Assembly (NCBI RefSeq): GCF_027587375.1
Contig: NZ_JAMXIC010000022.1
Coordinates: forward strand, 23,733 to 87,732
Length of the DNA: 64,000 bases
Origin: Arthrobacter sp. B2a2-09
GTDB lineage: Bacteria; Actinomycetota; Actinomycetes; Actinomycetales; Micrococcaceae
Direction: 5' to 3'
Shown: in pieces, positions 8,940-18,914 of the stretch
Layout of the letters: the number at the start of each line of letters is the position of its first letter
Position numbering within the stretch: the first letter of the stretch is position 1
Notes under the pieces: model-generated
Databases searched by the model: none
Seen by the model: only the letters and a program-made list of their open reading frames with translations
What the model was told of the DNA's origin: nothing
Translations under genes and position numbers: made by a program

Positions 8940-9066
8940 GACGGAAGCGTTGCGGACGGCAGCGCCGACGGAAGCGTTGCGGACGGAAGCGTTGCCGACG
9001 GAAGCAGCATCGACGGAAGCGTTGCCGACCGAAGCAGCGCGAAAGCATCGCGGACGGCAGCTGTCC
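8940..9066. repeat. 15-bp minisatellite between ssd and the polymerase gene
   Basis: Tandem units beginning GACGGAAGCGTTGC start at 8940, 8967, 8982 and 9012. Variant units start at 8955 (12 bp), 8997, 9027 and 9053. The unit length is a multiple of three, so all forward frames stay open and long spurious ORFs run through it on both strands. It occupies the divergent promoter region of the tad operon and the polymerase gene. Confidence 0.85.
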
Positions 9067-9110
9067 GCAAAGTGCAAGGTTCCACGGAATCACAGGGCAG
9101 AATTGTCAGC

Positions 9111-10805
9111 ATGTACCTGCTGCTCGCCGCCCATCCAGACGGCGCAGCTATTCAGGAAAGCGATGCGGCCGGGGTAGCCGTGGCGGAGCCGCGCCTCGTA
9201 CGAAAGGCCGATCTCGCCGGCGTCGTAAGCGTGTTGGAGAAGAGCCGTCCGCGCTGGGTCTGGAACCGGACGCAGGATTGGTACCCGGCGATGCTTCAGT
9301 CCGGGGTGGAACTGGAGCGTTGCCATGACCTCACGCTCTGCCGCGCCATCCTGGTCCATTCTGAGTTCACGGCTCACACGGACTATGCCCGCAGCGCGGA
9401 AAAGCTCACGCAAGACGACGAAATGCCGGTTCCGCCGCGTGTCCTCCAGCCTCCCCCACCCCCCGCCGAGCAAGACGCGCTCTTCGACGACCTGGTCCCG
9501 CGCATCACCCAGCCCGGCCTGAACGAAATCCGCGCAGAGTTTGCAGCCCAGCAACACGCGCTCGGCCAGGCCTCCAAGGAAGAAGGCCGGCAGCACCGCT
9601 TGAAACTGCTGCTGGCTGCGGAATCCGCCGGCGCCATGATTGCCGCCGAAATGCAGTTCACGGGTGTGCCCTGGCAGCAGACGTTGCACGAAGAAATCCT
9701 GGAAGGCCACCTGGGTCCCCGGCCTCCATCCGGCCACCGGCCAGCCAGGCTGGAGGCGCTCTGCAATGAGCTTCGCGGGATTCTCCAGTCTCCGAAGCTG
9801 AATCCGGATTCACCCCAGGACCTCATGCGTGCCCTGCACCGGAACGGGATCGAAGTAAAAACCACTCGCCAGTGGGAACTCAAGGAATCGAAGCATCCGG
9901 CCATCGAGCCACTCCTGGAATACAAGAAGCTCTCGCGCTTGTTCGCTGCCAACGGCTGGTCGTGGCTGGACGCGTGGGTGAGCGAAGGACGGTTCCGTCC
10001 CGAGTACGTGGTGGGGGGCGTGGTTTCCGGCCGTTGGGCGTCCAGGGGAGGCGGGGCGTTGCAGATCCCCCGCCAGATTCGGGGCGCGGTGCACGCCGAC
10101 CCGGGGCACAAATTGATCGTCGCAGACGCCTCCCAGCTCGAGCCCCGGGTTCTCGTGGCGCTGGCGCAGGACTCGAAGATGGCCGAGGCCGCGCGGGACA
10201 AGGACTTGTACGCCGGCATCGCCGCGCAGGGCTTCGGCGGCGACCGTTCAAAGGCCAAGATCGCCCTGCTGGGTGCAATTTACGGCGCTACCACGGGAGA
10301 ATCCGGGCGCCTCATGCCTCAGCTGACGCGCACTTATCCCAAGGCAGTCGGCTTCGTCGAACAGGCAGCCCGCGACGGCGAAGGCGGCCGCACCGTGACC
10401 TCAAGGTTGGGCCGTAGCAGCCCACCGCCGTCGGCACGCTGGATCCGCAGCCAGCAATCCACGACGGCGGAAGAACAGCGGCGCGCGGACAGCATCGCCC
10501 GCTCGCGGGGGCGTTTCACGCGAAACTTTGTGGTGCAAGGTTCCGCGGCGGACTGGGCGTCGTGCTGGCTTGCCGAACTTCGACGGCGGCTGCGCACCGC
10601 GCGTGCCGATGGCCTGCCTGCCGGGGAACTCGTGTTCTTCCTGCACGACGAAGTCATGGTCCACGCGCCTACCGAGTCGGTAGAAGCGTGCATCAATGCC
10701 ATCGAGGAGGCCGCAGCCGCCGCGAAGGAACTGTTGTTCGGGCGGGTTCCTGTGGAGTTTCCGGTGAGTATCGCCGTCGTCGATTCTTACGACAAAGCGA
10801 AGTGA
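9111..10805 (+). CDS. Bifunctional 3'-5' exonuclease / family A DNA polymerase
   Basis: An actinobacterial Pol I-like enzyme of 564 residues without the 5' nuclease domain. The N-terminal part resembles a 3'-5' exonuclease domain. The polymerase domain has motif A VADASQLEPRVLVALA (about residues 336-351), motif B around KIALLGAIYGATTGESGR, and motif C FLHDEVMVH (about 509-517). Start chosen at ATG 9111 (MYLLLAAHP); the frame continues upstream to 8889 but only through minisatellite sequence. Its stop overlaps the GTG of the next gene. Probably a repair or gap-filling polymerase. Confidence 0.9.
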   Translation: MYLLLAAHPDGAAIQESDAAGVAVAEPRLVRKADLAGVVSVLEKSRPRWVWNRTQDWYPAMLQSGVELERCHDLTLCRAILVHSEFTAHTDYARSAEKLTQDDEMPVPPRVLQPPPPPAEQDALFDDLVPRITQPGLNEIRAEFAAQQHALGQASKEEGRQHRLKLLLAAESAGAMIAAEMQFTGVPWQQTLHEEILEGHLGPRPPSGHRPARLEALCNELRGILQSPKLNPDSPQDLMRALHRNGIEVKTTRQWELKESKHPAIEPLLEYKKLSRLFAANGWSWLDAWVSEGRFRPEYVVGGVVSGRWASRGGGALQIPRQIRGAVHADPGHKLIVADASQLEPRVLVALAQDSKMAEAARDKDLYAGIAAQGFGGDRSKAKIALLGAIYGATTGESGRLMPQLTRTYPKAVGFVEQAARDGEGGRTVTSRLGRSSPPPSARWIRSQQSTTAEEQRRADSIARSRGRFTRNFVVQGSAADWASCWLAELRRRLRTARADGLPAGELVFFLHDEVMVHAPTESVEACINAIEEAAAAAKELLFGRVPVEFPVSIAVVDSYDKAK

Positions 10806-11713
10806 GCGGCGCTATTGCCCCGGGCGCAACAGCAGAGGACGATTGCCCCGTGGGAAACAAAGGCCGCGCGTCATTGGCTGCATACATCGCCTTCCAACTG
10901 ACAGAGCTGGAGGGCCAATTGCCGCTGATCGCAGCGGCTGATCCGGAAGCCGTGCACAACGCCAGGCTTGCCCTTCGCCGGCTCCGTTCAGTGCTCAGCT
11001 GTTATCGCGGCATGATCCCGAAACTCCCCCGGCCTGCCCGCGAGGAAGTCAGTTGGCTGGCAACTTCGCTCGGCGAGTCCAGGGATGCCTATGTCCTGGC
11101 GCAGAGGATACGGCTATCCCTTGACACAAAGGATTCCTGGAAGAGCCCCGAGGCCGTGCGCCTGGCCTTGGAGGAACTGGAAGGGTCAAGCGCCCGGCTG
11201 GCGGCTGCCCTGGGCGGGCACAAGCGCAGCAAGCGTACGGTGCGGGCTGCAAGGGCTGCGCTATTGGAAGTCCCTGCTGCCAGGGAATACAAACACCCGA
11301 CAGCGGACCTTGCGGAGCGCCTGCAGGCACGGTGGGAGCGTTTGCAGCACAGCCTCGCTGAGCAGGCGGGCAGCAGCGACCCGGAGGTGCGCAACGCTGC
11401 GCTCCACCAGGCTCGCAAAGACGTCAAGTGCCTCCGTTACTCGGTGGAGGCAGTGGCTGACGCCTTCAGCCATCATGCTTACGGAGTGATCCAGCCGGCG
11501 ATCGGCTTGCAACGGTTGTTGGGTGAGCAGCATGACGCCGTCGTGGCCGGCGAATGGATCAGGGAGCTGGCAAAAACCCCCGGCATTGACGCGGAAGATG
11601 TCCAAAGGCTGGAATCGATGGAAGTCCGGCGGCGACTCAACGCGGAGGAAGAGTTCCGGATGGCGATCGCCGAATACCCTGTGCCGGCGCCGAGGCGCGC
11701 ACTGATCTTTTGA
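10802..11713 (+). CDS. CHAD domain protein
   Basis: A CHAD-domain protein (conserved histidine alpha-helical domain), about 303 residues. VHNARLALRRLRSVLSCYR near residues 48-66 and LHQARKDVKCLRYSVEAVADAF near 200-222 are the paired His/Arg/Lys helices that bind polyphosphate in characterised CHAD proteins. There is no N-terminal CYTH domain, so it is a stand-alone CHAD. The GTG at 10802 overlaps the polymerase stop as GTGA; an alternative GTG at 10850 would remove 16 residues and cannot be excluded. The function is probably polyphosphate-associated, exact role unknown. Confidence 0.85.
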   Translation: MSGAIAPGATAEDDCPVGNKGRASLAAYIAFQLTELEGQLPLIAAADPEAVHNARLALRRLRSVLSCYRGMIPKLPRPAREEVSWLATSLGESRDAYVLAQRIRLSLDTKDSWKSPEAVRLALEELEGSSARLAAALGGHKRSKRTVRAARAALLEVPAAREYKHPTADLAERLQARWERLQHSLAEQAGSSDPEVRNAALHQARKDVKCLRYSVEAVADAFSHHAYGVIQPAIGLQRLLGEQHDAVVAGEWIRELAKTPGIDAEDVQRLESMEVRRRLNAEEEFRMAIAEYPVPAPRRALIF

Positions 11714-11935
11714 AGTTCGGAACCATAGCCGCAGGCGGGCTCGAAAGCGAGTCATATGGCGGAAACGAACCCTGCATGACCCGGGCAAGTAATGTACCCC
11801 GAAGTAACTTCAGCCCTCCTCTTCCTTCTGGATAGTCTCGTCTCATGGCGTTCGAAGTGAGGAGCGCCACAGTGCAAAGACGCACTCACTGTGCAAGTCA
11901 CTCAGCGATGCAGCATTCAAGGGGGAACAGCAACG

Positions 11936-12136
11936 ATGGCTGGACGATTCGAAATTCTCAGAGACGGCGAAAATGGCTACCGGTTTCGTCTCACGGCAGC
12001 CGATGGAACCCTGGTGGCGGAATCGCCGCGGTTCAATCACCTGAAAGCCGTAGTGGCCGGCATTAACGCCGTGCGGGAAAATGCAGCCACGGGCATCGTC
12101 GTGGATCACTCACAACCAGCCCGACGCGCAGCTTAG
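11936..12136 (+). CDS. YegP-like DUF1508 small protein
   Basis: A 66-residue protein, MAGRFEILRDGENGYRFRL at the N-terminus and a single DUF1508 unit (FxxxxxxxGxYxFRLxAxNGxxxxxSxxY pattern) over most of its length. ATG 11936 follows AAGGGGGAAC, a strong ribosome-binding site. A -10-like GATAGT at about 11832-11837 would give a ~95-base 5' leader. DUF1508 proteins are small cytoplasmic proteins of unknown function; many carry two units, this one has one. Confidence 0.8.
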   Translation: MAGRFEILRDGENGYRFRLTAADGTLVAESPRFNHLKAVVAGINAVRENAATGIVVDHSQPARRAA

Positions 12137-12181
12137 CGAGGCGGCGGCGCAGCGGGCCTGCAAGCAGAACGCCGGCGCGGG

Positions 12182-12862
12182 CTAAATCTCGATCTCAAGC
12201 AGGCGCTCCGCGTCCCACGGGACGGTCCACCCCAAGGCGTCGAACAGGCCGCTAAGCACCATCCCGGTGAAACCCCAGACCACGAGTTCGTTGACCTGGA
12301 AGACCGGGCTTGAGAATGTCCGGCCGAGTCGCGTGAGCGTCCCGGTGTATCGGTTGCCGGGATCCAAGAGGTCACGCACCGGAACCCGGAACACTTGGGC
12401 GGATTCGGCGTAGTCCACCACCCTGACAGGCGAGGGCGACGCCCACCAAGCCAAGACCGGAGTGACCACAAAATTGCTGCGGATCAGGCCGAGTTCCGGC
12501 ATGACACCCAGCACCTGCACGCCCCCGCTGTCCAGGCCGGTCTCCTCCACCGCTTCCCTGAGGGCTGCCGCTACGGCTGACTCATCCCCGGGATCGATAC
12601 TGCCACCGGGGAACGCCACCTGTCCCGGATGATCGTCCAGGGTGTGGGCGCGTTCCAGAAGCAACACGTCCAAGTCCGCCGGGGCCACGGGTTTCCCGGA
12701 GTGGGCGGGGACGTCGTCCAAGACGCCGAAGAGCATGAGCACGGCCGCTTTTCGCGCCTTGTCCGGATCTACGGTTGCAGCGGCAATCCGCGGATCAGGG
12801 CCGGGATGCAGGCCGGAATCAATCCTGGTGATCAGGCAGACTAAGTCCTCGAGCGCGGTCAT
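12182..12862 (-). CDS. Nudix hydrolase, CoA pyrophosphatase (NudL) type
   Basis: A 226-residue Nudix enzyme predicted to cleave CoA or a similar nucleoside diphosphate derivative. VAFPGGSIDPGDESAVAAAL (about 95-114) leads straight into REAVEETGL; this is the NudL-type Nudix box, in which an extra residue separates the Gly and first Glu. The conserved REAxEE metal ligands are present. Its ATG overlaps the nth stop as ATGA, placing it in an operon with endonuclease III. Substrate specificity is inferred from box spacing only. Confidence 0.82.
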   Translation of the reverse strand: MTALEDLVCLITRIDSGLHPGPDPRIAAATVDPDKARKAAVLMLFGVLDDVPAHSGKPVAPADLDVLLLERAHTLDDHPGQVAFPGGSIDPGDESAVAAALREAVEETGLDSGGVQVLGVMPELGLIRSNFVVTPVLAWWASPSPVRVVDYAESAQVFRVPVRDLLDPGNRYTGTLTRLGRTFSSPVFQVNELVVWGFTGMVLSGLFDALGWTVPWDAERLLEIEI

Positions 12863-13650
12863 CCCGGTCTCCTTTGTGATTCCATCCGGATCTCGGCAGC
12901 GCGGTGGGTCTCGGCAAGCAGCTTTGCCAGAAGCGCTTCGTTGCCCGGCGCCAGTTCATATTTGAGCAACTTCGCGGCTTTGACGGGATCCTTTTCGCCT
13001 TCGCCGTAACTCGGGCACCAATTGGCCACCGCACATGCTCCGCACGCCGGCCGGCGCGCATGGCAAACCCTGCGCCCGTGGAAAACCACGCGGTGGGACA
13101 GCATGGTCCAGTCCTTGGGCTCGAACAGCTCCGCGACATCGAACTCGATCTTCACAGGATCCTCGGACGTCGTCCAGCCAAACCTGCGCGCCAGCCTGCC
13201 AAAATGCGTGTCCACAGTGATTCCAGGAACGCCGAACGCATTGCCTAGCACCACATTTGCCGTTTTGCGCCCGACGCCGGGAAGCGTCACCAGATCTTCC
13301 AGCCGGCCGGGAACCTCGCCGTCGAACTCGTCCACCAAGCGCGTGCTGAGCGCCAGGACGTTCTTCGCCTTGGCACGGAAGAAACCTGTGGGCTGCAGGA
13401 TCGCCTCCAGCTCGGCAAGCTCCGCCTCCGCCATGCTCCGGGCGTCCGGATAGCGTGCGAACAGGATCTTGGTGACCTGGTTGACCAGCACATCCGTGGT
13501 CTGGGCCGACAGCACGGTGGCCACTACCAGCTCGAACGGGTTCCGGAAATCAAGCTCAGCGTGGGCGTAAGGATAGAGCTCGGCAAGCTCTTTGTTGATT
13601 TTGCGCGCACGCCGCTTCAAAGCCAGCGGGGTTTCGACGACGGTGTCCAC
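12859..13650 (-). CDS. nth: Endonuclease III
   Basis: Base-excision-repair DNA glycosylase/AP lyase for oxidised pyrimidines, 263 residues. The helix-hairpin-helix LPGVGRKTANVVLG carries the catalytic Lys (about residue 126), the catalytic Asp is in ITVDTHFGRL (about 143), and a C-x6-C-x2-C-x5-C [4Fe-4S] cluster lies at about 195-211. Start set at GTG 13650, directly after the stop of the preceding gene (13662) and matching the expected N-terminus ETPLALKRRARK; the longer frame to 13764 overlaps that gene and was rejected. Confidence 0.93.
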   Translation of the reverse strand: MDTVVETPLALKRRARKINKELAELYPYAHAELDFRNPFELVVATVLSAQTTDVLVNQVTKILFARYPDARSMAEAELAELEAILQPTGFFRAKAKNVLALSTRLVDEFDGEVPGRLEDLVTLPGVGRKTANVVLGNAFGVPGITVDTHFGRLARRFGWTTSEDPVKIEFDVAELFEPKDWTMLSHRVVFHGRRVCHARRPACGACAVANWCPSYGEGEKDPVKAAKLLKYELAPGNEALLAKLLAETHRAAEIRMESQRRPG

Positions 13651-13661
13651 GGCCGGCCCGG

Positions 13662-14918
13662 CTAGCCGCGTTCGATGTGGCTGAGATCGCGCAGGACGCC
13701 CACTTTGCCGCCAGCATCCTGTACGAGGAATTCCTCGCCGCGGTCTTCGAGGGCCAGGACCCACGCGCCCGGTTCGATGGTGAACGCGGGCATTCCTGTG
13801 TGCTCGTCGACAACGACGCGGGGATGGGCCACGGCGAACCAGAATGCCTCGTGCCCGGAGTCGTACTGGGATTCATCCCTTCGCGTGGCTGGATCAACGG
13901 TGGCGCCGATGGTCTGGTGCACCCGGGTCTGATCAGGGTTGGCCTCATTGACCGTGCCGATGTGCTGGGTGGCAGGCCCCGCGCCGGCGTCTACGCCTCC
14001 GACGATCGGCGTAGCCATGGTGGCAGCAGGCATGTGCCGGGGCTCCTCGGGGGTGGGCGCCGGCGCCCGCTCGGCGTCGGCTACCGGTGCTTCGGCGGGT
14101 TCGGCAGGTACGACGGCGGCGGCTTCAGGGGCCGCCACGGGTTCGGGAGCAGCCGCGGGGGCAGCGGCCGTCTCGGCAGGGGCGTCTGCTGGCGCCGGGC
14201 TGGATGGCGCATCGCCTGAGGCTCCGAACGACGTCGGGACCGCAGCCGCAGGAGCCCAGCGCGCCGCAGCGGCGGGTACAGAAGTGTCAGGCACGGAAGC
14301 GGCGACCGGCGCTACCGGCTCCGGCTTGGGCGGCTTCGGCGCGGCAGGCTTGCGGCTTGGAATGGCCGATTCGCGGGCCACAACGTGCGCGGGCTGTTCG
14401 GCCCGGTCCTTGAAATCGTCGCGGAGGAGCGGCAAGTGCGGAGCCAGGACCGTCGCAGCCAGAAGGCCCACCGAGCCGATAAGTCCGACGAGCACGAAAA
14501 CGGTAAACGCGCCTGCTGCGGACAGGAAGAACAGGGTCAGGGCGAACGACGCCACGACGGAAGCGAACTGGTCAGTCGAGAGGGAGCCGATCCTCACAAT
14601 GTTCCCGGGCTGCAGGCGCCGGGCAACGAACAAAGCGGCGACAACGAGGGGAAGAATGACGCCCAGTGCAAGGAAGAAGAGGTTATCCAGGTTCCACAGG
14701 TTGTAGCGCCCGCCAAACATTGGCAGGAGGGACCCCACAAACATCAGCAAGGTGGAGCCGAAAACGGTCACGTCCCGGATAGTGAACGGACCCAGCACGG
14801 CTTGGTACTTCGGGGAGGTCATGCTGCCGGGCTTTGGCGCCCCGGATCCAGCTGCTGCTTCGGGGGCCGATCCGGGCGCCTGCGCGCCGTTCTTCGGACC
14901 TAGGCTCGTCTGGTTCAT
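13662..14918 (-). CDS. Conserved membrane protein of unknown function, four TM helices plus Ala/Pro-rich tail
   Basis: A 418-residue protein not assigned to a named family. After a ~45-residue hydrophilic N-terminus come four predicted transmembrane segments (about 50-70, 78-100, 117-137, 140-163). A long Ala/Pro/Glu-rich, probably disordered stretch (about 180-300) follows, and then a compact C-terminal ~60-residue domain ending GAWVLALEDRGEEFLVQD and GKVGVLRDL, which looks like a small beta-rich fold. ATG 14918 has an ideal AAGGAG ribosome-binding site; a TTG two codons upstream was rejected. It lies 11 bases from nth and is probably co-transcribed with it. Confidence 0.75.
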   Translation of the reverse strand: MNQTSLGPKNGAQAPGSAPEAAAGSGAPKPGSMTSPKYQAVLGPFTIRDVTVFGSTLLMFVGSLLPMFGGRYNLWNLDNLFFLALGVILPLVVAALFVARRLQPGNIVRIGSLSTDQFASVVASFALTLFFLSAAGAFTVFVLVGLIGSVGLLAATVLAPHLPLLRDDFKDRAEQPAHVVARESAIPSRKPAAPKPPKPEPVAPVAASVPDTSVPAAAARWAPAAAVPTSFGASGDAPSSPAPADAPAETAAAPAAAPEPVAAPEAAAVVPAEPAEAPVADAERAPAPTPEEPRHMPAATMATPIVGGVDAGAGPATQHIGTVNEANPDQTRVHQTIGATVDPATRRDESQYDSGHEAFWFAVAHPRVVVDEHTGMPAFTIEPGAWVLALEDRGEEFLVQDAGGKVGVLRDLSHIERG

Positions 14919-15340
14919 GTGCAAATCTCCTTAGTACGGCGGTGCTCCGGACGCTGCTGCCCAAGCCTGCACCCGGTATTTTCCGGGCCGGACTGGCGGC
15001 AAGTTTTCGCGTCTCGAGACCTCTTCAGCCTATGCCACCCGTCTGACAGTCCACTAGTTGGCACGAGCGCGGAGGCAGGGATTCCGCAGCGTAATATTCC
15101 CCACGTCGGGAGCCAGCCCAGAGCCTTCGGCGCCGTTCAACGCGAATCACCCGCCGCTCACGGTCCAGATTGTGACCGCAGACACTTGTTGTCGGCTCAA
15201 AACGCTAAGGTGGGTTCCGGAAAAGCTCTTTGCGGAATCCCGTAAGGTGCCGCTGCCCAACGCCGTGCACGAATTGGCGCGGGGGGCGGCCCCGCTACGG
15301 GACAACCGCGCGGCAGAGATCGATGAATGATGAGGTTCAC
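14919..15340. other. Intergenic region upstream of acs and the membrane-protein gene
   Basis: About 420 bases between two divergent genes. No convincing ORF with codon preference or ribosome-binding site was seen. Around 15172-15197 there is ACTTGTTGTCGGCTCAAAAC, which resembles half of the dispersed palindrome found at 23706, 45778 and 61804. No confident -10/-35 pair for acs could be assigned by eye. Confidence 0.5.
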
Positions 15341-17386
<2,046 letters not shown>

Positions 17387-17426
17387 GCTCTGCCCAACCA
17401 AGCAAAGCCCCTATGGCCAGCAGGCT

Positions 17427-17464
17427 AAAGCGGCGGTTCTCTCCAAAGAGGACCGCCGCTTTTG
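17427..17464 (+). terminator. Rho-independent terminator of acs
   Basis: AAAGCGGCGGT at 17427-17437 pairs perfectly with ACCGCCGCTTT at 17452-17462; the loop holds an inner CTCT/AGAG pairing and the stem ends in a T-run. Confidence 0.9.
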
Positions 17465-17542
17465 TCTTAAAACCCTCCGTCGCAAGAATGTTATATTTAG
17501 TTCTTTCATGTTCTCTTTTGAGCGGTTATAGTCGAGTTCTAC

Positions 17543-17556
17543 GTGAGAAAACTCAC
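17543..17556. promoter_or_regulatory. Palindromic operator candidate GTGAG-AAAA-CTCAC
   Basis: Perfect 5-bp arms around AAAA, centred 35 bases before the binding-protein ATG. A plausible -10 (TATAGT, 17527-17532) lies just upstream, with TTCATG as a weak -35. The site would sit over the transcription start. The DeoR-family regulator encoded at the end of the same cluster is the natural candidate ligand. Confidence 0.5.
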
Positions 17557-17583
17557 AAGCACCACGCTTTCAAGGGAGAGAAC

Positions 17584-18900
17584 ATGGCAGCGAATCTTGA
17601 CCCGTTCCAGGCAGCCCACAATGCTGGCCCTGGACGCCGCACCATCCTGAAAACGCTCGGAATCGGCGCTGCGGGGCTCGCCGGCATTCCGCTGCTGGCT
17701 GCTTGCACCGGAGGCTCCGGACCAGCTCCCGGAGCCTCCTCGAACAGCCTGACCTTCGGCTCGGGTTCTTCGGACGACGTTCCCAAGGCCGCCTACAAAG
17801 CCGTCACCGATGCCTTCACCAAGAAGTCCGGCGTCACGGTGGCCACCAACGTGGTCCCGCACAACGACTTCCAGAACAAGATCAACTCCTACCTCCAGGG
17901 CAGCCCGGACGATGCCTTCACCTGGTTCGCCGGCTACCGCATGCAGTACTACGCGGGCAAGGGCCTCCTGGCTCCCGTGGATGATGTATGGGCAACGATC
18001 GGCAGCAACTTCTCCGACGCCATGAAGAAGGCCTCCACTGGGCCGGACGGCAAGATGTACCTGGTCCCCAACTACAACTACCCGTGGGGCTTCTTCTACC
18101 GGAAGAGCTTCTGGGCCGAAAAGGGCTACGCAGTCCCCAAGACGTTCGATGACCTGAAGACTTTGGCCACCAAGATGAAGTCCGACGGCATCATCCCCAT
18201 CGGCTTCGCGGACAAGGACGGCTGGCCGGCCATGGGCACCTTCGACTACATCAACATGCGCCTCAATGGCTACCAATTCCACGTGGACCTGACCGCCCAC
18301 AAGGAAAGCTGGGACCAGAAGAAAGTCAGCGACGTCTTCGACACCTGGAAGGCCCTCCTACCATTCCAGGACCCCGCTGCCCTCGGTCAGACGTGGCAGG
18401 ATGCGGCCAAGGCGCTCGAAGCCAAGAAGACCGGCATGTATCTCCTGGGCTCCTTCGTGACCCAGCAATTCACGGATCCCGCGGTGCTCGCGGACATCGA
18501 CTTCTTCCCGTTCCCGGAAATCGCCATGGAAGGCACCGACGCCGTCGAAGCCCCCATCGACGGGCTGCTCCTCTCCAAGAAGGGCGGCGACAACAAGGCA
18601 GCCCACGATTTCCTGGCCTTCATGGGATCCGCCGAAGGCCAGAACGCCTACGCAGCCGTGGACACGTCCAACATCGCCACCGTCAAGGGCGCCGACACGT
18701 CAAAGTTCACGCCGTTGAACAAGAAGTGCGCGGACACCATCGCCAATGCCAAGTACATCAGCCAGTTCCTGGACCGGGATGCCCTCCCCGCCATGGCCAA
18801 CAACGTGATGATCCCCGCGTTGCAGACCTTCATCAAGGACGGCACCGTGGACGTCAAGAACCTTGAAGCACAGGCCAAAACCCTTTACGCAGCCCAGTAG
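17584..18900 (+). CDS. Sugar ABC transporter substrate-binding lipoprotein (beta-galactoside module)
   Basis: Extracytoplasmic binding protein of a CUT1-type carbohydrate importer, 438 residues. The N-terminus has a twin-arginine-like signal, GRRTILKTLG, then a hydrophobic stretch and the lipobox LLAAC (Cys at about residue 40), so it is probably exported by Tat and lipidated. The mature part has the SBP_bac_1 pattern (VVPHNDFQNKINSYLQGSPDD; YPWGFFYRKSFW). ATG 17584 has GGGAGAG upstream. The next two genes encode its permeases; no ATPase gene is present, so a shared MsiK-like ATPase elsewhere is expected. Confidence 0.9.
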   Translation: MAANLDPFQAAHNAGPGRRTILKTLGIGAAGLAGIPLLAACTGGSGPAPGASSNSLTFGSGSSDDVPKAAYKAVTDAFTKKSGVTVATNVVPHNDFQNKINSYLQGSPDDAFTWFAGYRMQYYAGKGLLAPVDDVWATIGSNFSDAMKKASTGPDGKMYLVPNYNYPWGFFYRKSFWAEKGYAVPKTFDDLKTLATKMKSDGIIPIGFADKDGWPAMGTFDYINMRLNGYQFHVDLTAHKESWDQKKVSDVFDTWKALLPFQDPAALGQTWQDAAKALEAKKTGMYLLGSFVTQQFTDPAVLADIDFFPFPEIAMEGTDAVEAPIDGLLLSKKGGDNKAAHDFLAFMGSAEGQNAYAAVDTSNIATVKGADTSKFTPLNKKCADTIANAKYISQFLDRDALPAMANNVMIPALQTFIKDGTVDVKNLEAQAKTLYAAQ

Positions 18901-18914
18901 CTGAAGGAATCCCC

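Noticed and set aside
8839..9093. N-terminal extension of Ssd rich in RQRFRR-type repeats.
   Set aside because: Same minisatellite read on the other strand; ATG 8838 has a good ribosome-binding site and the expected N-terminus.
8889..9110. N-terminal extension of the polymerase ORF through DGSVA repeats.
   Set aside because: It is made of a minisatellite open in all forward frames; the family N-terminus begins at the ATG at 9111.
11845..12066. A 73-residue ORF starting near a -10-like box.
   Set aside because: Overlaps the YegP-like gene in another frame, with Arg/Ser-rich shadow composition.
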